Of a stretch of DNA of 17,698 nucleotides, positions 10,101 to 15,889 are shown piece by piece. The position numbers and the translations under genes were made by a program. The notes beneath the pieces were generated by a model. The model was given only the letters and a program-made list of their open reading frames with translations, had not been told where the DNA came from and made no database searches. The stretch lies in NCBI GenBank assembly GCA_028565635.1, contig JAOXYB010019904.1, forward strand, positions 1 through 17,698, given 5' to 3'. The first letter of the stretch is position 1; the number at the start of each line of letters is the position of its first letter. The stretch is from Phoronis ovalis. Lineage: Eukaryota; Phoronida; Phoronidae.

Positions 10101-10500
10101 CAAAAAGATCATCGGGTTGTTCCGATCGTTTCCTCAACTTGAATACCAGATCAGGTACCAGATAAAGAGGTCCCATTACTCATGGGTCTCAAAACAGGCT
10201 ATTTTTTATGCCATATTAACAGACATGGGTACCCAACTATTCAGTGTCATGCCCCCAGGACTATTCTGTAGAAATCGTACCAATATTAAACAGGAAATGA
10301 AAGACATGCATCTTGTAAACTGATATGCATAGTGACATTACAAAGTCACTTTTTACCTGGGTCTCTGATTCTTCCAAAACTGAGCGAGAATGTACTTGGT
10401 GCTGTATTTCGATGTCAGTTTCACTGAATTCATCACTTTCAGTCACTGTACTGCAACTTGTTATACTTGATGGCAGATTAGAGGAGGATGAGGTGGCCAT
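4040..10500 (-). CDS. MSH5: MSH5, MutS protein homologue 5 (5' part of gene, four coding exons, 3' part outside window)
   Basis: MSH5 forms a heterodimer with MSH4. The complex clamps onto Holliday-junction-type intermediates in the meiotic nucleus and promotes crossovers; it does not act in mismatch repair. Four minus-strand exons (10500-10357, 8914-8791, 5416-5330, 4117-4040) join to 144 codons plus one base without breaking frame. Seen: an acidic Ser/Thr-rich N-terminus (residues 1-48), then VVWQQGKLGVAYYDVD, PDSVETEDFNIL, IITSSKQDERLL and LPSIDF. From family knowledge these match the vertebrate MSH5 blocks LGIAYYD, MPDAPDHESLKLL, VVTSAKQDE and LPSVDF in the same order and spacing. That is the start of the connector domain; MSH5 lacks the mismatch-recognition domain I of MutS, and none is seen here. 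The clamp, lever and ATPase domains are off the left edge. Introns are 1442, 3374 and 1212 bp and contain repeats. The codon phases and the order of conserved blocks make another MutS family member unlikely. Confidence 0.9.
4335..4358. repeat. CAGATA hexanucleotide microsatellite
   Basis: Four perfect tandem copies of CAGATA lie in MSH5 intron 3. They produce a spurious repeated VSVSV peptide in one minus-strand frame, which should not be annotated as a gene. Confidence 0.9.
4454..5241 (+). repeat. Interspersed repeat rich in TGACCT half-sites, copy A
   Basis: The copy begins CTAGAATTGCCTTTTAGCAA, followed by AGGCCAGGTTGCAC. It then has irregular units of about 100-160 bp, each headed by TTTGACCTTTTGACC. 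It ends with a purine-rich GAAGAAAAAAAAG stretch and CAATAGGTTGCAC. The same start is seen at 6351 and, reversed, at 9795; the same end is seen reversed near 9038-9130. The matching ends show that this is a defined repeat rather than a random simple tract. No coding sequence or inverted termini were recognised, and its transposon class is unknown. Confidence 0.75.
5189..5221 (+). repeat. Purine-rich A/G tract
   Basis: This is an almost pure run of A and G (GAAG followed by A-runs broken by single G), part of the 3' end of half-site repeat copy A. The reversed copy C has the matching pyrimidine tract at about 9063-9080. It gives a spurious lysine-rich peptide in the plus-strand frame. Confidence 0.8.
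5330..5416 (-). CDS. MSH5: MSH5 exon 3 (SKQDE motif)
   Basis: The acceptor is TTTCAATTACAG before 5416 and the donor is GCAG/GTGAAG after 5330, giving 87 bases. After two bases that complete the codon begun in exon 2, the frame reads KQQIQPTCIITSSKQDERLL, then QMLQDNTA, plus one base. The segment IITSSKQDE corresponds to VVTSAKQDE of vertebrate MSH5, and the distance from the exon 2 motif is also conserved. Purine-rich repeat sequence (5189-5221), the end of an interspersed repeat, lies about 100 bp downstream in the intron. Confidence 0.9.
5513..5908. mobile_element. Non-autonomous inverted-repeat DNA transposon (MITE), 396 bp, hAT-like target duplication
   Basis: The element is flanked by an 8-bp direct duplication, CTAAACAT, at 5505-5512 and 5909-5916. 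Its ends are inverted copies: both start CCCGGGGGTC and run through TCAAATATA and GGTACCCATGT or near variants. They match at 34 of 39 positions. From family knowledge, an 8-bp target duplication is typical of hAT-superfamily elements. No transposase frame is present; the short frames across it on both strands are by-products. It has inserted in MSH5 intron 2. Confidence 0.88.
6351..6862 (+). repeat. Interspersed repeat rich in TGACCT half-sites, copy B (partial)
   Basis: The copy begins CTAGAAGGGCCTTTTATCAA, then AGGACAGGTTGCAC, nearly the same start as copy A. It continues with TGACC-rich units such as CCTCTGGATGACC and CCTTTTGACCCC up to about 6720. After that, similarity to copy A fades, though ATGACCTTAATGATCC remains near 6846-6861. 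The usual purine tract and CAATAGGTTGCAC end are missing, so the copy is truncated or diverged. Confidence 0.65.
6901..6990 (+). repeat. 31-bp tandem repeat, two near-identical units plus a degenerate third
   Basis: Units 6901-6931 and 6932-6962 both start AGTGTCTGGG and end CTAGGATTGGAATT, differing at 2 of 31 positions. A third unit (6963-6990) keeps TTG(C)TAGGA but is diverged. It lies in MSH5 intron 2; no function is inferred. Confidence 0.85.
8251..8691 (+). mobile_element. GGGGGTACT-ended non-autonomous element, TTTACCACAGGGTAT type, copy 1
   Basis: The copy starts with a long G run followed by TACTGTCATTCAGTCA and TGTGCCGCCCAATAGGC. It then has about six spaced copies of TTTACCACAGGGTAT (some degraded) and ends CTGCACACCCCTACC with GTCAAGTACCCC. 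The same start, internal repeats and end recur at 13668-14131 in the same orientation. The ends form a short inverted pair (GGGGTACT and AGTACCCC). No clear target duplication is visible. It produces overlapping spurious frames on both strands and has no coding capacity I can support. Confidence 0.75.
8791..8914 (-). CDS. MSH5: MSH5 exon 2 (start of connector domain)
   Basis: The exon has an acceptor ACGTTTCAG before 8914 and a donor ACAG/GTGAAT after 8791. Its 124 bases give 41 codons plus one base. The peptide begins VFLSVVWQQGKLGVAYYD and ends VETEDFNILRT. This is the most diagnostic MSH5 block: a hydrophobic strand, Trp, G-x-LG(V/I)AYYD, then a strand ending MPD. It joins exon 1 in phase 0 and exon 3 in phase 1, where the split codon gives Val. 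The exon is too short to stand out as an open frame and is recognised by its protein similarity and splice sites. Confidence 0.92.
9038..9795 (-). repeat. Interspersed repeat rich in AGGTCA half-sites, copy C (reverse orientation)
   Basis: Read on the minus strand, it starts at 9795 with GCTAGATAGCCTTTTTATAA and GGGTTGC. It passes through TGACC-rich units and ends with CCACACCTGAAGTTCC, GAGATTCAGG, AAGAAAAAGAAG and CAATAGGAGCAACC. The start and end match copy A. On the plus strand, half-sites lie close together, for example AGGTCAAAAGGTCA near 9149 (direct repeat, 2-base spacer). Copy C is inverted relative to copies A and B, with MSH5 exons 2 and 3 between A and C. Confidence 0.72.
9858..10258. 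mobile_element. Degenerate inverted-end DNA element related to the 5513-5908 MITE
   Basis: The left end has GAGGGGGTGATATAG and GAATAGTTTGGTACACATGT (9879-9898). The right end, read in reverse, has CCTGGGGGCATG and GAATAGTTGGGTACCCATGT (10223-10242), matching at 18 of 20 positions. The layout (G run, about 20-bp spacer, GGTACCCATGT) and the size of about 400 bp are those of the better-preserved element at 5513-5908. No target duplication could be found, and the exact ends are uncertain. Confidence 0.55.
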
Positions 10501-10532
10501 GGTGAATAGGAAACAGATACTGGTCCCACAAC
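10357..10532 (-). CDS. MSH5: MSH5 first coding exon with short 5' UTR
   Basis: The ATG is at 10500-10498 in a good context (ACC before it, G after it). It opens 48 codons beginning MATSSSSNLPSS and ending VLEESETQ, a low-complexity Ser/Thr and acidic stretch like the poorly conserved N-termini of other MSH5 proteins. The exon ends at 10357 at a CCAG/GTAAAA donor, in phase 0. Upstream on the minus strand, a run of T followed by AG (10534-10533) looks like a 3' splice site 32 bases before the ATG. This suggests a separate non-coding 5' exon further right, which I could not locate. The frame stays open past the donor, but that part has no MSH5 similarity. Confidence 0.85.
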
Positions 10533-12493
10533 CTAAAAAAAGTACATTTATTATTTATAGATGAGGGAAGGAAGTTTGTGATTTATTGTCGATTGGGACT
10601 GTGGGCTCATTTGCATTGTGCATGCCAACTGTTTGAGTCTTCTTGCCCAGATTTGCACTCACAATGGTACAAAATTTTATCAAATAATTTTATTTTGTTA
10701 GAAACCCTACTATTATTCTTGATAAAAAATCTAGAGAGTGCATAGTCAATGAAAATTCCTGCATTTCTTACAGTTTAGACTATTAATTCTTTGGAAATTT
10801 ACGAAATTGAGAACATTTAATAGATGTATTCAATGCAAAGCTATCTTTATTTAATAATACTAAATATTATGTAGATGAAACATGTCAGAAAACAAAACCA
10901 ATGAAATTTTGCTATGTCATTTTGCCAGTGAGTGCAAAGTGTACATACACTGTGATCCAAAATAGATGCATAAAATTATGAAAATATATAAAAGTGTCAG
11001 TTTTCATCAGATTTTATTTTAAAATTGAAACAATTATATATGACAATTTCTGAAAAATGTTTAGTTTTTCTTGCAATTTTAATCCCTAAACATTTTCAGT
11101 ATTGGCTCAATTTGACAGATTTTATATTGAAATTTGATATTTTTAATCATTGAATTAGTTCTTGAGTGATAAAAAAAATAGTCTTGCTCCTGCCTTGAAT
11201 TCCTGAAAATTAAGTTTGCACAAGGATAGTAATTTAATATCTGTGGCTTGCATAAATATTAAAATTTTCTACAACAAAAAATAGAAACTATACAAAGATA
11301 ATATGTTCAATTGCATTAGCAAGATCAGGTGTGGCAAAAGTATCAGACTATAGGTGGCATACAGGTAACTGGTATCATAAGCCATAATGACAATTATCAT
11401 GATTTCTCAGTTTCTAATAATTAACCCAAGGTATTCAATGCTTTAAAAAATTGCATTGTTTCTTTTTTTCAGGGTTATATTGTAGTTTATGAGTCGGTGT
11501 TTTTTGAAAAATAAAAATTGACAATGTAAGTTTCAATATGTCATTTGCAATAGGTAGTATCAAACATCAAACAAAAAAATGAAATGATAAGATATGCACA
11601 AAAAATGTTAACAATATTTAAAAATAACTCTAAATAAAAAAGTGCTTCATTGTTCTTGTTTGTTAAAGTTTTATATATCATAGTGCCAGGCAAAGGATAC
11701 TAAATCCTTCAGCAGTAATCTAATTATTATAGTAATAATTTATGCCTGGCAAAAAATGGCTTGTCTAAATAGAAAAAAACTTCACAGGTTATATTTAAAT
11801 TTAATTTTTAGTGTAAAAATATTCAATCCATGGAAAAGATTTCACAAAACCATAACATAAGTAAAAGTATTCTTCTGTAAAGGTATTCTTCTGTTATGAA
11901 CCTGTTAGTTTATCTAATTCCAGAAAATCATATCCATTTAGTGTTTGATCAAATACTGGAGGCATGGTAAACTATTTTCGGTCAAATATTGAATCCATTC
12001 AAATAATTCGAGCAAAAAATCACATTCAGTTCCATAGCACACACCCTATAACTTGATTAATACCCCCAGATCTTTATATAGAAACTTTTGCAGAAAGGCA
12101 GGTCATGTCAATTTAGCGGGAGTTTTGGCATTAAAATATTAGTTAACATATTTAGTCCCAGATTTACCTAAAAGTACACCTGCACTATTGTAATAAATGA
12201 ACATATATAACACTGATAAACTCAGTAACCCCCAGCACTTTACCTATGTTTGACCCCAGCGAATATATACAAAAGACAAAATAACGCTGGGTCATCCATG
12301 TTTATCGTATCATGAAGAATTCTAAACCTCAGATGAAACAGGAATAAGTTTTACACAGAACTGGTTAGATGTATCCATGCATACAAAGAGTGGTTAACTA
12401 GACCATCAAGTACATCATTAATTTTAATAGAATCATTCAGGCAATTAAATAACTAACCATCAGACTTTGTCTCAGCAGAACAAAGGGTTGTGG
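10533..12493. other. Non-coding region upstream of MSH5 coding exon
   Basis: This AT-rich stretch has no protein-like frame and no repeat structure that I recognise. It must hold any non-coding first exon and promoter of MSH5, because a 3' splice site is predicted at 10534-10533. I could not point to a specific promoter element or CpG-rich segment. Confidence 0.5.
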
Positions 12494-12915
12494 CACGGGG
12501 GGGGGGCTCGTACTCAGGTTATTTTTTGGTGGGAGTGTGCAGCCGAGTTGAAAATTTTGGATTTGGATTGTATACTTTTTACTGTATTTTTTTGGATTGC
12601 TACAGTAACGATATTCAAAAATTTGGATTACTACCCACTGCTTACAGCAAATAATTTGGAATAATTTTAGGTTTGTATCCATAATTCCATAAATTTTGGA
12701 ATTTGGTTTGTATCAGTCAGTTTGCATAAAACTGAATTGCTATATTCAAATATTTTAAAATTTTGGATTGCTACCCTTATATTTCAAACTTTGGATTATA
12801 TATACTACCCTACAATTTCAAAAAGTTTGGATTGGGTTTGCTACCACAAGCTAAAATTTTGGATTGAGTTCCGCGGCACATCCCCGTAGTCAAAAAAACT
12901 TGAGTACCCCCCAGG
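12494..12915 (+). mobile_element. GGGGGTACT-ended non-autonomous element, TTTTGGATTGCTACC type
   Basis: A direct duplication GGTTGTGG (9 bp with a preceding G) lies at 12486-12493 and 12916-12923. The left end is CACGGGGG with GCTCGTACTCAGG and a following GTGTGCAGCC. The right end is CGGCACATCCCC, then AACTTGAGTACCCCCC. Between them the motif AAATTTTGGATTGCTACC recurs about seven times in degraded form. The 8-9 bp duplication suggests hAT-like insertion. The end modules resemble those of the TTTACCACAGGGTAT elements, although the internal repeat is different. No transposase is present. Confidence 0.78.
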
Positions 12916-12931
12916 GGTTGTGGGCCTATAT

Positions 12932-13440
12932 GGAGGGTACTGTCCTTGATATAGGTATATGCAGCTAAAAAGGGTCACTGCTTATGTTGGATTATACATT
13001 ATAAATTGCAGCCATGTGTGTCTACAAGGGGTATATAGTTTTAGCTCATTATTACAACAGCTTGCTGAAAATCAAATTTGCTTATAACGGGGTTTTCCAT
13101 TTTTTTTGTTTGTTTTTATAGCTATAGGTACTTACCAAAAATTGGCAAGTTGCTCCCCTGTGACAACTAATATATGGTTTTGAAGATGTTACTGCTTAAA
13201 CATAGGATATAGTTCCAGAGGGGAAATAGTGGATATATGTGAAGAACAGGTGAATGGCTATATTTTTCAGTGGTTAGACCGTTTGTGTACCAGAGATATA
13301 AGAAGGGTGTATTTTTACAACCTATTTGAGGAAAGGTATGGTATTATTTGTCCAAGTCCCAAAAAAGAGCCATCAGTTTTTCACTGTTAAAGTAACCATA
13401 ATAGCGTACCAACATTTTTTTTTACTATTACCCCCAGTAC
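12932..13440 (+). repeat. Possible degenerate GGGTACTGTC-type element
   Basis: The left part reads GGAGGGTACTGTCCTTGATA, then TAGGTATATGCAGC, like the left end of the elements at 8251 and 13668. Short AAGGGGTATATAG-like and AAGGGTGTATTTTT motifs follow. TTACCCCCAGTACATT near 13430 may be its right end. The match is loose and no duplication was found. Confidence 0.35.
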
Positions 13441-13667
13441 ATTAAAGGGTGAAAAGTATCACATAAAAATCGTAAAAAATTATTTCGGTGAGATTTTTAT
13501 AATAAACAGTTGGATAAGAATAGGAGTTCTTTTACTTAAACTAAGAATTATACCATTTAAGCCCAGATTTCAAGTCTTACAAAATTTAGACTGGCACCTT
13601 CTTATCACAGGCAATATCAAATTCACCTCTCCGTATTGGGTGCTTATCATAGACATAGAGGCATTAA

Positions 13668-14131
13668 CCCGAGGGTACTGTCATCCAAAAGCATTTTATA
13701 TATATGTGCCGCCCAATAGGCCCCCTTTTTTCAGCTCCCGCATTTACCACAGGGTATGTTTTTCAAGCTTCTCAAAGCCTTAATTATTTACCACAGGGTA
13801 TACATTTTTGTTGGATATTTATCACAGGCTATATTTTCAAAAAATATTCGTTTACCACAGGGTGTGTTTATTGGAAAACGCATTTATGACAGGTATGAAA
13901 AATTAAAGTTTGTAAATTTTTCCATATTTATTTACCACAGGGTATATAATTTACAAGTGAATTTTACACAGGGTATCTATTTCGGGAGAGTTATTTACGA
14001 CAGGGTATATTTTTCATGTTTTTTTCATTTACGACAGGGTATATTTTTGGTGATCTTTATTTACCACAGGGTCAGGGTTTTTCATCCTGGGTCGCACACC
14101 CCTACCAACGTTTCTGTCAAGTACCCCCGGG
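13668..14131 (+). mobile_element. GGGGGTACT-ended non-autonomous element, TTTACCACAGGGTAT type, copy 2
   Basis: It starts CCCGAGGGTACTGTCAT with TGTGCCGCCCAATAGGC. It carries about eight TTTACCACAGGGTAT-like repeats at irregular spacing and ends CGCACACCCCTACCAACG with GTCAAGTACCCCCGGG. It can be followed alongside copy 1 (8251-8691) over its full length, with small insertions. Its ends form the inverted pair CCCGAGGGTACT and AGTACCCCCGGG. CATTA sits next to both ends, but no clean 8-bp duplication is seen. Open frames of up to 136 codons across it are repeat by-products. Confidence 0.8.
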
Positions 14132-14184
14132 CATTAGATTTATCATTTATAGGGATGGTTCTATAGTTATCATTATATAGTATA

Positions 14185-14236
14185 CCCGGGGGTACTGTCA
14201 TTCAAAGTCACTATATATATGTGCCGCCAAATGGCA
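14185..14236 (+). repeat. Isolated left end of a TTTACCACAGGGTAT-type element
   Basis: CCCGGGGGTACTGTCATTCA, then AGTCACTATATATATGTGCC, equals the left end of copies 1 and 2. It stops after GCCGCCAAATGGC, before any internal repeat, 53 bp beyond the right end of copy 2. It is a truncated copy or a remnant of a tandem insertion. Confidence 0.75.
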
Positions 14237-15186
14237 TAAGGTCACAATTGATGTAACCGCAGTGTGGCGGAATGGTCTGGCCGTGCTGGAAGAAGTCCTT
14301 CAACCATAAATTTATGATTTTTTCTTTTTTCCTCCTTGGCGCTGGCTTTTTTGTTTGTTTCTGTTTGAAAGGTAAATCATTGTAAGAGATTGAAACTGAT
14401 ATTAGCTTTCTACTGTAGGTTTCCGAGGTATGCTCCGACCGGATAATATACTAAGTACTGGTTTGTGACAGCTACTCACATTTTTCCACCGTCATCAGCT
14501 TAGCCTGTCAGGGAATTGCTGGGGAAACACAGAATCCTGAATTCCGTATACATAAATATATACACAAGCACTAGTTTATGTACTAGGGATAGGGGTCATC
14601 AGACTATGCAGGTAGAATATGGAGCGGGGGCAAACTTATTTTCCTACAGGTGTGAAAGGGATATTTTGTTTTCATGCTGTGGTAATCAATGAATTTTATT
14701 TTGGTCAAGCAATGTGATCAACGTTATGTTTCATTTTCGTGTTATAGCGTCACATAAATTTTTGTTTATGCAATAAGAGTATCATTTTTTATTTCTTTGC
14801 AATGAAATTAAACCCTCTTGCTTACCCCATTTTGACTAATCTGCAGTATAATTATCTTCTTAGGAGCCTCCAATAGACTATTAGTACTGCAACCTGTTTG
14901 CATACAGTAATTATTGTTGAGGTGGGAAAGGATTATATTATTTTCGTGACCCACGATTGCAGGAATTTATCATTTGTGATTCGTGAAAAGGCAATATTAT
15001 TTCCTTCAAGCAGTGGTCCCTACCCATTTCCCCCCTCAATGGCTCGTAATAACAGATATTTCTGACGTCATTTTGCCATGTCACAAACCTGTATGTTGTA
15101 TATACAAAGGAGCATAACTCAGAAACCTACTGTAATGAAACCCAAAAAATTTCTCGTTTTTTCACTACTTGATTTAAAGGTAACAA
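14237..15186. other. Non-coding stretch, nothing firm
   Basis: I see no protein-like frame here. Near 14257 the sequence TGGCGGAATGGTCTGGC resembles a tRNA A-box, but a good B-box and cloverleaf are lacking. The rest is unremarkable intergenic-type sequence, slightly less AT-rich than the introns. Confidence 0.45.
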
Positions 15187-15350
15187 TTCCGGGGAATTTC
15201 TCTGAGAGTAAACCTTAAAAATGGGTCCTTTTTATAACAGAAAGCCCTATTAATGGGTCAATTTTTGAGACCAAAACCTCAAAAAATGGGTGGATATTTT
15301 GAGTTTGGGCTGCATATCCCTGTCTAAAAATGTGATCAGTACTTCCCGGG
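15187..15350 (+). repeat. Possible short GGGGTACT-type element, AATGGGTC type
   Basis: The left end is TTCCGGGGAATTTCTCTGAG. Three AAATGGGT-like motifs follow (near 15220, 15254 and 15285). The right end GGGCTGCATATCCCTGTC, then CAGTACTTCCCGGGA, parallels the right ends at 14131 and 12915. No target duplication is clear. It lies about 300 bp before the first recognised NLR exon. Confidence 0.45.
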
Positions 15351-15652
15351 ATAATGCATCGGACAGCACATACAGTCATTTTGAATAAGAGATCCCCACC
15401 AAAACAATTATAAACCAGATTATAATGCTTGATGTATTCTATTCTTTTCTAATGTAAAAAGCCAATAAAAATGTATTCCTACACATTGGATAGGTATTAG
15501 AGACATGACAAATATCTTGTATTAAGATGTAAGGAGTAGTGTTTTAATAGTTATACACCCTGTATGTATATCTTTATAGGACCTTAAGGGGTGGGGACAT
15601 GTTTATTCAGTGAGATGTCCTGTATGTTTATTGCATTGTTCTTTTGTTACAG

Positions 15653-15889
15653 GCATGACATCTAGCATCAAGTGTCAACAAGATGTCTCACTTTCTGGAC
15701 CTGCTGGTAAAAATGTAAAAGAAACTTTAAAGCGACATTCAGAAAACCCGGATACAAGCTTTAACGAAATTAGAAATGAATCTAAGAAAGTCAAGAGCGA
15801 AATGCAACAGATCACCGATATTCCGGATCCAGTGGTTGAACCCAAAGGATTTTATAACAAGTCTGGTAGGCATTTGAAAATTGATGTAT
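15653..15889 (+). CDS. NLR gene, upstream exon with hydrophilic linker
   Basis: A strong 3' splice site (TGTTCTTTTGTTACAG, ending 15652) precedes it. The first in-frame ATG is at 15655, so this could hold the start codon or continue from an earlier exon. The peptide MTSSIKCQQDVSLSGPAGKN continues rich in Lys, Glu, Asn and Ser, with SKKVKSEMQQI, and resembles no domain I know. Two donors keep phase with the next exon: TAT/GTAAAC (end 15889) and TCTG/GTAGGC (end 15865), differing by 8 residues. I chose the first for its better donor. The frame upstream to 15610 lies in the splice tract and begins with GTG, so it is not used. Confidence 0.65.

Larger units (their letters stand above)
8915..10356 (-). 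other. MSH5 intron 1, mainly two repeats
   Basis: This 1442-bp intron lies between the ATG exon and exon 2. Apart from a short AT-rich piece next to exon 2, it is filled by the inverted half-site repeat copy C (9038-9795) and a degenerate inverted-end element (about 9858-10258). The longest open frame here (9940-10323, plus strand) lies mostly inside that element and matches nothing I recognise. Confidence 0.7.

Noticed and set aside
9940-10323. 127-codon plus-strand open frame as a gene
   Set aside because: It mostly lies inside a decayed inverted-end element in MSH5 intron 1, has no recognisable domain, and no supporting splice sites or homologues are known to me.
12437-12682. Frames on both strands at the left end of the 12494-12915 element
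   Set aside because: The G run and TTTTGGATT repeats keep both strands open by composition; there is no protein signature.
13704-14166. Plus-strand open frames of 61 and 136 codons
   Set aside because: They run through the TTTACCACAGGGTAT repeats. The peptides simply repeat the translated motif (YHRVY, TTGY) and similar frames occur in the other copy at 8248-8617.
15610-15652. Start of the NLR exon frame at 15610
   Set aside because: The first codon is GTG, and the stretch before 15653 is a pyrimidine-rich splice acceptor tract, so it is read as intron.
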